Positions 41,938 to 50,656 of a stretch of 64,000 nucleotides of DNA are shown in pieces. The notes beneath the pieces are model-generated. The model was not told the origin of the DNA. It did no database searches and saw only the letters and a program-made list of their open reading frames with translations. Every line of letters begins with the position of its first letter. The stretch's first letter is position 1. The stretch is from assembly GCF_000374105.1 (NCBI RefSeq), contig NZ_KB893650.1:800862-864861 (forward strand), given 5' to 3'. The position numbers and the translations under genes were made by a program. Source of the stretch: Kangiella aquimarina DSM 16071. GTDB taxonomy: Bacteria > Pseudomonadota > Gammaproteobacteria > Enterobacterales > Kangiellaceae.

Positions 41938-42197
41938 ATATGATGACTAAAATACTGACTGCTGTTGCTTTGTTGTTATTACCACAACTGGCTTTTGCAG
42001 CCAGCAGCAAAGATAACTGGTATTGGCTAGTAGGTGTTGCTGTTCTAAATTCTGCCGTTATTTCAGCAATACTGGTCTGGAAAAGTAAAAAGCTGGATAC
42101 CTTCACAACCAAAGCCGTTGGCTTCGGAGCCTGGTTTTGGTTTTTGATTTTTATTCAGGTGATGTGTTATGGGTTTTATGTTGGTCTGACTAAGTAA
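41934..42197 (+). CDS. Small two-helix membrane protein
   Basis: 87 residues with a hydrophobic start (ILTAVALLLLPQLAFAA) that could be a signal peptide or anchor, then two helices (YWLVGVAVLNSAVISAILVW and FGAWFWFLIFIQVMCYGFYVG). Coupled to the methyltransferase gene by an ATGA overlap; a second ATG lies six bases further in. No family recognised. Last gene of the folB cluster. Confidence 0.75.
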   Translation: MNMMTKILTAVALLLLPQLAFAASSKDNWYWLVGVAVLNSAVISAILVWKSKKLDTFTTKAVGFGAWFWFLIFIQVMCYGFYVGLTK

Positions 42198-42347
42198 CTA
42201 AGATTTGCTGGTTATTTTGCTCTTATACTTTGTTGGAGTAAAAAGTTAAAAAAGTCATTTATTGAAATAAACTCCTTTTTTATCCTTTTCGCTCCGCCGC
42301 GTCTAAGAACAAAATCCTTCAGCAAAATGGGCATCCCGATCTTATGT

Positions 42348-42371
42348 AGGGGCAATTCATGAATTGCCCTT
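42348..42371. repeat. Palindrome AGGGGCAATTCA/TGAATTGCCCTT
   Basis: A 24-base near-perfect palindrome (one mismatch), extended by GT/AC to GTAGGGGC...GCCCTTAC. Units of the form TAGGGGC-AATTCATGAATT-GCCCyTA are dispersed in many bacterial genomes. Confidence 0.7.
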
Positions 42372-42476
42372 ACGTATGAAAAATAGATGCGTAGGTTGTA
42401 AAGGAACAAGCATTGGTCGTATTCCAGCAAAAATCGAGAGTGGTTCAAGGGCTTGGATTTTCAAAACATAATTAAG

Positions 42477-42514
42477 TGTTGGGTGGCGCCGCTTTGCGGT
42501 TTATCCAACCTACA
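42477..42514. repeat. Dispersed-type repeat TGTTGGGT...ATCCAACCTACA
   Basis: 38 bases with ends TGTTGGGTGGC and TTATCCAACCTACA. The GTAGGTTGGGT/ACCCAAC theme with a GC-rich centre (CGCCGCTTTGCGG) is a common non-coding repeat style in gammaproteobacteria. It is 43 bases before uppP. Confidence 0.6.
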
Positions 42515-42556
42515 CTAATATTCCAGGCTTTAGAAAAAAACTAACCGGAAAACAAT

Positions 42557-43381
42557 ATGGATTGGCTTCAAGCATTATTTCTAGCATTAATTCAGGGCTT
42601 AACTGAGTTTCTTCCGATCTCGAGTTCGGCACATTTGATTCTGACGTCTAAGGTTTTGCAGTGGCAGGATCAGGGGTTGGCGTTTGATGTGGCGGTTCAT
42701 GTTGGGACTTTAACGGCGGTGGTTGTTTATTTCCGTAAGGAAGTGGCGGAGATGATTGGCGCCTGGTTTAAGGCGGTGTTAGGCGGTCAGCCTACGCCTA
42801 ATTCTCGTCTTGCCTGGGCGGTGATTTTCGGAACGATTCCGGTAGGTCTGTTTGGTCTTTTTTTAGAAGCTTTTGATATCGTTGATCTGTATCTGCGCGA
42901 AACCTATGTGATTGCGATTACCACCATTATTTTTGGCCTTTTGTTGTGGTATGCGGAGCGTCAATACAAGGGGAAACCAGTCGAGCAATTTAAGGATGAG
43001 TATCAATTACGCTGGCGCGATATTTTTGCCATTGGTGGTGCTCAGGCTCTGGCTTTAATTCCGGGCACCTCACGTTCTGGCATTACTATGACTGCGGCGG
43101 CATTATTAGGGTTTTCTCGTACCGCCGCTGCTCGCTATTCTTTCCTCTTGTCGATTCCTGCGATTGTCTTACCGGGTGGTTTGAAAGGCATTCAGCTTGC
43201 TCAGGAAGGGGCTAAATTCGATTGGGACTTTCTGATTTTAGGAATTGTGGTTTCGGCGTTGAGTGCTTTTGCCTGTATTCACCTATTCCTGAAATGGCTT
43301 GAGAAGATCGGCTTTATGCCTTTTGTCTGGTATCGCCTGATTCTGGGTGTGGTTTTATTCGCTATCGTATTTATGGGCTAA
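42557..43381 (+). CDS. uppP: Undecaprenyl-diphosphatase
   Basis: 274 residues, inner-membrane enzyme that recycles undecaprenyl diphosphate to the monophosphate carrier used for peptidoglycan. Seen: the two catalytic motifs QGLTEFLPISSSAHLIL near residues 14-30 and PGTSRSGITM near 175-184, with about eight hydrophobic helices. The product gives bacitracin resistance when overproduced in E. coli (old name bacA). Its last 27 bases overlap the end of cca on the other strand, so no terminator separates the two. Confidence 0.96.
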   Translation: MDWLQALFLALIQGLTEFLPISSSAHLILTSKVLQWQDQGLAFDVAVHVGTLTAVVVYFRKEVAEMIGAWFKAVLGGQPTPNSRLAWAVIFGTIPVGLFGLFLEAFDIVDLYLRETYVIAITTIIFGLLLWYAERQYKGKPVEQFKDEYQLRWRDIFAIGGAQALALIPGTSRSGITMTAAALLGFSRTAAARYSFLLSIPAIVLPGGLKGIQLAQEGAKFDWDFLILGIVVSALSAFACIHLFLKWLEKIGFMPFVWYRLILGVVLFAIVFMG

Positions 43382-44590
43382 CAAGCCTTTAATTGCTTTT
43401 AGTCGGGCTCGGTCAATAGCCTCACCGAGCTTGGCGCCTTCATATCCCTTCTCAATTAACGACTGAACATCAATGGTTTCAGATACCTTGAAGCATTCTC
43501 TAAGCAAGTCACCTTGCGGATAAGGCTTCTCTTCATTACCCAGCCTGCCATTAAAGTCTGCTTCACAGGTCAGAATAAAGGCTTCTAAAAAGTCTGGATT
43601 ACGATAAGCGCTCAATCCCTTAAGCATTTTCAGGACGGTGCTCGGGCGTAGCTCAAACATCTTGTGGCTATGTAGATGATATCGAGACACCTGGGTTGCA
43701 AGCTGCTCATAGACCTTAGGAACTTTTAATCGCTTACACAGCTTTTTGATAATCGGAATGCCAGACTCTTCATGCCCACGATGCTGTGGCCATTGCTCCC
43801 GTGGCGTGACACCCTTGCCAAGATCATGTACAGCTGCGGCAAAGCGAATACGCAGATCAGGAGTTTTTTTGGCAGCCTGTTCAATTACCATCAAGGTATG
43901 AATACCGGTATCGATTTCCGGGTGCCATTTCTCAGGATTGGGGATGCCCCAGAGGCAGTCTATTTCCGGCATCAGAACAGCCAGTGCACCGCATTGATGA
44001 AGCACATCAAAATAGACTTGGGGTGATTGAGTGGCTAAGGCTTTTTCAGTTTCGGCCCACACTCGCTCTGATGTCAAGTGCTTGAGCTCATCGCCATATG
44101 ATAGCTCCTGCATCAGGGCAAAGGTTTCATCAGCTATGATGAAACCTAGATGGGTGAAGCGAGCAGCGAAACGGGCAACACGTAAAACACGCAATGGGTC
44201 TTCGGCAAAAGCGGGCGAGACATGTCGCAAGATTTTATCACGCAAATCCTGCTGACCATTAAAGGGGTCGATGAGGTTGCCATCCTTATCCTGAGCCATG
44301 GCGTTAATGGTCAGATCGCGACGAATCAGATCCTGCTCGAGTGTAATGTCAGGCGAGAAGTCGACGTTAAAGCCTTTATAACCTTTGCCAGACTTGCGTT
44401 CGGTTCTGGCTAGCGCATATTCTTCGCCGGTTTTAGGGTGCAAATAGACAGGAAAGTCTTTGCCGACTTCTTTAAAGCCTTTGGCAATCATTTGCTCGGG
44501 TGTAGCACCAACCACCACATGGTCATGATCTACAACCTTGAGTCCGAGTAATCTGTCTCTTACTGCGCCACCAACCAAATAGATTTGCAT
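43355..44590 (-). CDS. cca: CCA tRNA nucleotidyltransferase with HD domain
   Basis: 411 residues. Adds or repairs the CCA end of tRNAs. Seen: YLVGGAVRDRLLGLKVVDHD with Asp21 and Asp23 as metal ligands, RRDLTINAMAQDKDGNLIDP, ALAEDPLRVLRVARFAARF, then the HD phosphohydrolase domain with FAAAVHDLGKG and HRGHEESG. This is the gammaproteobacterial Cca with phosphatase and phosphodiesterase activities. 15 bases separate it from the DUF4124 gene upstream. Its 3' end overlaps uppP. Confidence 0.96.
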   Translation of the reverse strand: MQIYLVGGAVRDRLLGLKVVDHDHVVVGATPEQMIAKGFKEVGKDFPVYLHPKTGEEYALARTERKSGKGYKGFNVDFSPDITLEQDLIRRDLTINAMAQDKDGNLIDPFNGQQDLRDKILRHVSPAFAEDPLRVLRVARFAARFTHLGFIIADETFALMQELSYGDELKHLTSERVWAETEKALATQSPQVYFDVLHQCGALAVLMPEIDCLWGIPNPEKWHPEIDTGIHTLMVIEQAAKKTPDLRIRFAAAVHDLGKGVTPREQWPQHRGHEESGIPIIKKLCKRLKVPKVYEQLATQVSRYHLHSHKMFELRPSTVLKMLKGLSAYRNPDFLEAFILTCEADFNGRLGNEEKPYPQGDLLRECFKVSETIDVQSLIEKGYEGAKLGEAIDRARLKAIKGLLAHKYDSE

Positions 44591-44605
44591 ATCAACCTTA
44601 TAGAG

Positions 44606-45082
44606 CTACTTTATACACTGTCTGGCATCTTCATTTTGTGCGATACAGTTTAGCAAAGAGCGGTCTTCAGGTTGAGCATTTCTACAACTATCTGGGTTTA
44701 CGATTCTTTTAACATCATCGAGTTTAGCGAGCCCCTGGGCAAACTGTTGGTCGTTGATTTCTTTTTTCGCCAGTTTTTCGACTAACTCACCACGATAAAG
44801 CGGTTCAGTATTTTTCAGGTTGTCGATGGCTGACTGGCATTGACCAGCGGTCAATGGCGTTTGTCTTTGTGAGCGAGGCATACTGGTCACAGTTAACTTG
44901 CTACTATCGACTTTCTGCTCTTCTACTTTTAGGGACTGGTCTTTAGGCGGCTTGTCAGAGAAGTGGAGCTTGCCATCCTTATCTTTCCATTTATAAATTT
45001 TACCTTCGTAAGCCTGGCTGCCAGCAGTAAAGCAGAGCATAAGAATCATAGTAAAAGTGAGTAAAAGTCCGTGCATCTTCAC
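44606..45082 (-). CDS. DUF4124-domain secreted protein
   Basis: 158 residues. Seen: a signal peptide (LLLTFTMILMLCFTAGSQA) followed at once by the DUF4124 motif KIYKWKDKDGKLHFSDKPPKD (the YKWVDxxGxxHySDxPP pattern). The rest is helical with three Cys (CQSAI, DSCR, NCIAQNEDARQC). Known: DUF4124 proteins are periplasmic and of unknown function. It lies upstream of cca on the same strand and is divergent from the ExeA gene. Confidence 0.9.
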   Translation of the reverse strand: MKMHGLLLTFTMILMLCFTAGSQAYEGKIYKWKDKDGKLHFSDKPPKDQSLKVEEQKVDSSKLTVTSMPRSQRQTPLTAGQCQSAIDNLKNTEPLYRGELVEKLAKKEINDQQFAQGLAKLDDVKRIVNPDSCRNAQPEDRSLLNCIAQNEDARQCIK

Positions 45083-45184
45083 ACGCTATCCCTTAGATTG
45101 AGAGGTGGTTAATAATGAGCCATAATAGGCAAAGCATAATAAGTATACAATATTCAATAGGGAACTTTGGGAAATAGGCCAGAT

Positions 45185-46918
45185 ATGTATAACGATTTCT
45201 TTGGGTTAAAAGAAACACCATTCACAATCGCGCCCGATCCGCGCTACCTTTTCATGAGCGAGCGGCATCGCGATGCCCTGGCGCATCTGTTGTATGGAAT
45301 TGGAGCCGGTGGTGGATTTGTATTACTGACCGGCGAAGTAGGAACCGGTAAGACAACCGTCTGCCGATGCCTGCTTGAGCAATTGCCAGCTAATGTCCGC
45401 CTTGCCTATATCCTTAATCCCAAGTTGAATGCCATTGAGCTGATGGCGACCATGTGCGATGAGCTGGGTATTGAATATGATCCCAGAGAATCGAGCTTAA
45501 AAACCTTTACCGATTTGTTGAGCCGTCGTTTGCTGGACAACCACGAGCAGGGTTTGAATACTGTGCTGATGATTGATGAGGCACAGAATTTAAGTGTCGA
45601 AGTCTTAGAACAGATACGCTTATTGACCAACCTCGAAACAAACCAGAAAAAACTGCTACAAATTATTTTAATCGGTCAGCCTGAACTACAGGAGTTACTG
45701 GCCAAGAAAGAACTCCGTCAGTTGGCACAACGAATTACCGCCCGCTACCATCTTCGCCCTTTATCGCTGAATGAAACCAAATCGTATCTGGAGCACCGGT
45801 TAAGAATTGCCGGTGTTATGCGTCCTGTTTTTAAAGGCAAGGCCATTAAATTGATACATAAGGCTAGCGGTGGAATTCCACGACTGATTAATGTGATCAG
45901 TGACAGGGCAATGTTAGGAGCTTTTGCAGAAAATTTACATCATGTAGATGTACGCACAGTCAATAAAGCAGTTTCTGAAGTTTTAGGTGAAAAAACTGAT
46001 ATGGCTGAGAATGGCTCATTAGTTAATCACTGGAAGTGGGCTGTTCCTACGCTATTGGTTGGGCTGACTTTAGGTGTCACCGCCTGGTCATTTGGTTTAT
46101 TTAATGATGCTGTTGGAACATCGAGCGAACAACAACCCGAGCACATTGCACAGCTTGCTGATAGCTCTCAAGCAGCGTCAATCAATGAGCAGACGACAAA
46201 GGTTGGTGAGACGGATGAGTCGTCAATAAAAACTAACGATGTTGCTGGTGAAAATGTCCGCGAGAACATCAGTAAAACGCCGAGCGAGCTAGCTGAAGAA
46301 TTCTGGGGCGAACAAAGCTGGGATCGGAGTGGAGCCATTGCCAGCCAAAACTTGTTGGCTTTATGGGGTGTCAGTTACCTGCCATTCCAGTCACCAGATG
46401 CCTGCAGCTTTGCTGCAAATTATGGTCTAGGGTGTGATCAGGGAATGACTGACTGGAAATTCCTAAGCCAGCTCAATCGTCCTGCAAATTTGAAATTCAC
46501 AACAGCACAAGGTGGGGACTTCTGGGGAACCTTGATTGAGATTCAGGATCAATCGGTGGTCATGCAGTTTGGTGAAAATCAAGTGATGATAGAACGCAAA
46601 AAAATTAATCCGATGTGGACAGGTGAATACAGGTTGTTCTGGAAAAAACCTGCAGGGTTTAGAGACCCAGTTGGCATTGGCAGTCGAGGTGCGGAAATCA
46701 TCTGGCTAACGAATTTTATCGAAATGTCGGAAGGGATTACCATTGAACCTGATAATGTATTTTCAGAGCAGGTTGCTGACTGGCTTGCATTATTTCAGAT
46801 GGAGCATGGCCTGATATCAGATGGTATTCTTGGCAAACACTCCATCATGATGATTAACAATTTGGCTGAGCCGAGTATTCCAAAATTATTTGTTGAAAGA
46901 TTGCAGGTAGAAAAATAA
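45185..46918 (+). CDS. ExeA/GspA-like AAA ATPase of type II secretion
   Basis: 577 residues from the ATG at 45185 (the frame reaches back to a TTG at 45167). Seen: YNDFFGLKETPFTIAPDPRYLF, the typical ExeA start, Walker A GEVGTGKTT near residues 50-58, Walker B VLMIDEAQNL, a membrane helix (WAVPTLLVGLTLGVTAWSFGLF, near 277-298) and a periplasmic C-terminal peptidoglycan-binding-like domain ending with FQMEHGLISDGILGKHSI. Known: ExeA with ExeB helps place the secretin of the type II system in the outer membrane. The GspB gene follows with a one-base overlap (TAATG). Confidence 0.92.
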   Translation: MYNDFFGLKETPFTIAPDPRYLFMSERHRDALAHLLYGIGAGGGFVLLTGEVGTGKTTVCRCLLEQLPANVRLAYILNPKLNAIELMATMCDELGIEYDPRESSLKTFTDLLSRRLLDNHEQGLNTVLMIDEAQNLSVEVLEQIRLLTNLETNQKKLLQIILIGQPELQELLAKKELRQLAQRITARYHLRPLSLNETKSYLEHRLRIAGVMRPVFKGKAIKLIHKASGGIPRLINVISDRAMLGAFAENLHHVDVRTVNKAVSEVLGEKTDMAENGSLVNHWKWAVPTLLVGLTLGVTAWSFGLFNDAVGTSSEQQPEHIAQLADSSQAASINEQTTKVGETDESSIKTNDVAGENVRENISKTPSELAEEFWGEQSWDRSGAIASQNLLALWGVSYLPFQSPDACSFAANYGLGCDQGMTDWKFLSQLNRPANLKFTTAQGGDFWGTLIEIQDQSVVMQFGENQVMIERKKINPMWTGEYRLFWKKPAGFRDPVGIGSRGAEIIWLTNFIEMSEGITIEPDNVFSEQVADWLALFQMEHGLISDGILGKHSIMMINNLAEPSIPKLFVERLQVEK

Positions 46919-47736
46919 TGTCTTACATACTGGATGCCATTAAAAAAACTGAGTCAGGCGAGAAGGACGGTGATGTTCCAAATTTAAACAGTGAACATCA
47001 GCATACTGCATTTATTGAAGATGATGAAAGCCGACGTTGGTTAATCCCAATGCTGGTAGTGATAGGTATATTATTATCAGTGGTCATCTGGTTGTTATTA
47101 CAGCCTGCGAATCTTCAAGATAGCGATCAAGCTATATCCAATCAAAGTTCTCAAGATTATTTACAAGAAAAAGTACAAGAAAAAGTACAAGAAAACTCTC
47201 AGACATCACTTAATAATGAACAGCCATTGTCAGCACAAGCTAAATCGCAACTAGATACAGGCTCCGTAATTGAAGCAACAAAGCAATCACCAGACATTGT
47301 ATCGAGTCAGTCTGGAGTCATCATCAAAAAAGCTCCCTTGGAAATACAACAGCCTGTAGTGCAGGTTCAGTCTCAGAGACAGCCTCAAAAGGTAGTTGAA
47401 ACGATCAACACCAGGCCGGTAACTGAAGTGGTTCAAGATTCTGGAAGTGTTCAGAAGCCAGTGCAACAATCTATGCAACAACCCGTAAGAACAAATGACG
47501 AACCTGTCTTTCTGGCAGCTATCGATCATGATCACTGGCCAACCTTGATCTATACCACGCATATATACGCGACAGAGCCAGCAGATCGCTTTGTGATGTT
47601 AAATGGCAAGGCTTACAGTATTGGTGACACTATTACTAAAGGGATGGTAGTTGCCGATATTTTGGAGAATGATTTATTGGTGGAGTACCAGGGACAGAAG
47701 GTCATTGTCCCTGGCCTGACTGATGTTAATCCGTAA
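46918..47736 (+). CDS. GspB-like type II secretion assembly protein
   Basis: 272 residues. Seen: MSYILDAIKKTESG at the start (shared by ExeB/GspB), one membrane helix (LIPMLVVIGILLSVVIWLLL, 41-60), a long Gln/Ser/Val-rich periplasmic linker and the C-terminal T2SSB domain WPTLIYTTHIYATEPADRFV with LNGKAYSIGDTITKGMVV. In the linker, bases 47162-47195 hold a 12-base tandem repeat (TACAAGAAAAAG), coding QEKV units, which may vary in number. It is coupled to the ExeA gene and its last 11 bases overlap the M16 gene on the other strand. Confidence 0.9.
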   Translation: MSYILDAIKKTESGEKDGDVPNLNSEHQHTAFIEDDESRRWLIPMLVVIGILLSVVIWLLLQPANLQDSDQAISNQSSQDYLQEKVQEKVQENSQTSLNNEQPLSAQAKSQLDTGSVIEATKQSPDIVSSQSGVIIKKAPLEIQQPVVQVQSQRQPQKVVETINTRPVTEVVQDSGSVQKPVQQSMQQPVRTNDEPVFLAAIDHDHWPTLIYTTHIYATEPADRFVMLNGKAYSIGDTITKGMVVADILENDLLVEYQGQKVIVPGLTDVNP

Positions 47737-50605
47737 TTGCCTGTTCTGATTTTTGCTCAGCTTTATTAACGATATCAGTCTCATCATCGGGACGCATGAT
47801 ACTGGTAATCAGATAGCTGTCTTTAAAAAGCATATTGGCCGTGTCCTGAATTTGTTTAGCGGTAACCGCATCTAAACGCTCCATATAGTGTGTAAAATAA
47901 TAGTAGTCTATATTTTCACGTTCATATAAAACGATTTGTCCAAGCCAGAACTGATTGCTTTGCTGGCCTTCGGTGAATACCATTCGTCGCTGTTGTTTAA
48001 TGTTATCCAGTTTATCTTGCGGCAAAGGTTCATTAAGACTCTTATCAATTACTTGCTGAATAACTTCAATTAAATTATCTTCATGTCCAGGTTCAGCGTT
48101 GAAACTGATTAGCAAATTGAACCACTCCGTTGGATAGCGATCGATGCTGGCATTAACACCAATTGAGTACACCTCGCCTAATTCCTCTCTTAGCTTTGCC
48201 TGCAATTCCTGCTGAAGTATTTCTTCATACAGTCCTAATCGGAATCGAGTTTCTGAAATGTACTTCTCAATAGGTTTGTGAAATTGCAAATTAACTTTAG
48301 TCTTTTCATCTAAAGCTGTATTACGTGAGAAATGGATATTGCGCTCAACCGTCCTGATATTCTCATCACGCCAGGTTTCAGTTTTATCAGTCGCAGGAAG
48401 ACTTGCAATGTATTTCTCGATTAGTAGCTTAATTTCTTCTTCTTTTATATTGCCGGTAATGACGAAGGTAAAATTATTCGCTTTTGAGAATCGTTGCTTA
48501 TAAAAATCTAAAGCAACTTTCGGATCTATTTGTTCAGCCTCTTCAACTGACCAGGGTTGTGATTTTGGATGGTTATCAGTGATTAATAGATGTAACTCAT
48601 CTGCGTAGCGCTGCTCTGGATCATTAAGACGGTTACGCTGATACTGCATAACTGACTCTTTGTAATTTTGAGCAACAATCGGATCAATTTTAGGTTCAGT
48701 GAAATAGAGATGGATTAATTGGAACATCAACTCCAGATCTTTGGGCGCACTGCTAGCTGACAGTTGAGAGTAGTAACGACCAATATTTAAATTAAGCTGT
48801 ACCGTTTTGTCCTGTAGTTTTTTGCCAAGGTCGGTTCGGGTGTAACTGGCAATCCCGGAAGAGGCTACCAGTTTCGCTGACTCCATTGCGGAGCGTTGCT
48901 GTTGTTGGTTGGCAAGAGAGTAACCGCCTGGTGCATAAGCAGCCAGCAATACTTCGGTATTGGATAAATCACTGGGACGTATGATTACAGTAGCACCATT
49001 ACTTAATTGATATTTAGTGGCTTCAACTGCTTCTATTGAAGACTGCTCAACAATGCTGCCTTTTTCGGGTAGGGCGACCATCAGTGGAGCATCTAATTCA
49101 GCTTCCTGGTATGGCTGAACCTGCCTGGTTTTTTTAAGCTCAGCATAAAGGTCATTTTTTAAATCGGCTGATGGGGCTTCATTCACTGGAGCATAGACGA
49201 TGGTTGAGTGTAGAGGATTGGAAATCAACTGGCTAAAGTGTGCCGATATTTCTGAAGTGCTTATGGTCGGTAATACAACTTCTAATAACACGTGTCGCTG
49301 AATGGTTGAGAAATAATGCTCACCATAAAGGAAGTGCGACATATACTTGTCAGTTAGATGGCTTGAATGCATGGAATCCATATCTTCAACGGCCAGCATG
49401 CTGCTGTTAAGTACTTCCTTACGATAGCGGTCAAGTTCAGTATCTAGAAACCCATGTTGTTCAACGCGCTTTATTTCTTCAATCAGACGCATGTAGCCTT
49501 GACTGAAATAACCGTCTTTAGGGGTTACTGAAAAGTTAAACAGCAGTTTATCGTTTCCCAGCTGAGAATAGCCAAGCCCGGCACTTTCAAAAGGCTTTTC
49601 TGCACTTTCTGCCAGCTCATACATTCTCTTATTAAAAAGGCTAACAACAATTTGATTCAGTAATCGATATCGAAGTGCATCAAAGTTATTTAGCGTTACG
49701 CTATGGGTCTGGTAGCGAATATTTAGAGAGCTACTTAAAATTTCCTGATCGCTGATAATTTCAAAGTCAGGTTCTTGTTTTGCAGGAATTAAGTACTCCT
49801 GAGGTTTTGTGCTATTGGAAGGTTTAATCTGGCCGATGGTGTTATTGAAGAATTTAACCGTGTTTTCAGGATCAACATCACCAGTGATGATCAGTGCCAT
49901 ATTATGTGGTTGGTACCACTTCTGATAGAAAGCTCTGAGATCATCGGCGGTCATGGCATTGAGTGTTTCGTCAATACCGATGGGCATTCTTTTGGCATGT
50001 CTGGCATCACCAAAATTGATGGGCGTCAGCACCTCAGAGAGCCTCTCACCTAACCCTTTGCGGGCGCGTTTTTCAGAGAGGATGACTTTACGTTCTTTCT
50101 CGACTTCTTCTGGTTCAAATTTGATACCTGTAATCCAGTCATCCAGAATCAAAGCGATGGTTGACCAGTTATCCGGATTGTCGGTAGGTATTTCTAAATG
50201 GTATCGAGTGTTATCGAAACTGGTAAAGGCGTTAATATCCGAGCCAAAGCTCATGCCAAGACTTTCCAGTGTAGTAACCAGAGCATTTTTATTAAAGTGA
50301 GTTGAGCCATTAAAGGCCATGTGTTCGACGAAGTGAGCAGCACCACGCTCATGCTCCTCTTCCTGTAATGAACCAACGTTTAGTAATAATGTGATGTACG
50401 CTCTTTCTTCAGGTTTGCCATTGGGGTGAATGTAATATCGGATACCATTTCTCAGCTCACCGGTTGTAACTTCTGGTGATAATGGAAGTCGGTCATTATC
50501 TTTTTCAGGTGCAAGAGTCTGACATGAGATCAGAAGACTGATGCAACAAAGTAACAAACCGGCTCTGATTTTGCTGATATTGGAATTCAAATTATTTAAC
50601 CTCAA
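47726..50605 (-). CDS. M16-family zinc peptidase, lipoprotein
   Basis: 959 residues, two fused M16 halves. Seen: a lipoprotein signal with lipobox LLISC (Cys28), the inverted zinc motif HFVEH at residues 91-95 (His91, Glu94, His95) in GAAHFVEHMAFNGSTHF, the downstream ligand helix EEVEKERKVILSEKRAR with the third ligand Glu, and a second, inactive M16 half from about residue 530 with FVITGNIKEEEIKLLI. Known: pitrilysin-like peptidases degrade short peptides. Here it should sit in the periplasm on a membrane. The first TTATTTAACC upstream gives no good ribosome site, but the ATG starts a clean lipoprotein leader. Confidence 0.93.
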   Translation of the reverse strand: MRLNNLNSNISKIRAGLLLCCISLLISCQTLAPEKDNDRLPLSPEVTTGELRNGIRYYIHPNGKPEERAYITLLLNVGSLQEEEHERGAAHFVEHMAFNGSTHFNKNALVTTLESLGMSFGSDINAFTSFDNTRYHLEIPTDNPDNWSTIALILDDWITGIKFEPEEVEKERKVILSEKRARKGLGERLSEVLTPINFGDARHAKRMPIGIDETLNAMTADDLRAFYQKWYQPHNMALIITGDVDPENTVKFFNNTIGQIKPSNSTKPQEYLIPAKQEPDFEIISDQEILSSSLNIRYQTHSVTLNNFDALRYRLLNQIVVSLFNKRMYELAESAEKPFESAGLGYSQLGNDKLLFNFSVTPKDGYFSQGYMRLIEEIKRVEQHGFLDTELDRYRKEVLNSSMLAVEDMDSMHSSHLTDKYMSHFLYGEHYFSTIQRHVLLEVVLPTISTSEISAHFSQLISNPLHSTIVYAPVNEAPSADLKNDLYAELKKTRQVQPYQEAELDAPLMVALPEKGSIVEQSSIEAVEATKYQLSNGATVIIRPSDLSNTEVLLAAYAPGGYSLANQQQQRSAMESAKLVASSGIASYTRTDLGKKLQDKTVQLNLNIGRYYSQLSASSAPKDLELMFQLIHLYFTEPKIDPIVAQNYKESVMQYQRNRLNDPEQRYADELHLLITDNHPKSQPWSVEEAEQIDPKVALDFYKQRFSKANNFTFVITGNIKEEEIKLLIEKYIASLPATDKTETWRDENIRTVERNIHFSRNTALDEKTKVNLQFHKPIEKYISETRFRLGLYEEILQQELQAKLREELGEVYSIGVNASIDRYPTEWFNLLISFNAEPGHEDNLIEVIQQVIDKSLNEPLPQDKLDNIKQQRRMVFTEGQQSNQFWLGQIVLYERENIDYYYFTHYMERLDAVTAKQIQDTANMLFKDSYLITSIMRPDDETDIVNKAEQKSEQAITD

Positions 50606-50656
50606 TTGTTTAAAAGAGTTTCATCGCACTTATATTACTTATTCAATTCTGATTTA

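Larger units (their letters stand above)
42198..42556. other. Intergenic region with two dispersed-type palindromes
   Basis: 359 bases before uppP. Holds the palindrome at 42348-42371 and the block at 42477-42514, both listed separately. A 78-codon minus-strand frame across the region has no ribosome site and seems to be translated repeat. No gene called. Confidence 0.55.

Noticed and set aside
42212-42448. 78-codon minus-strand frame before uppP
   Set aside because: Crosses a palindromic repeat, has no ribosome site and reads like translated repeat.
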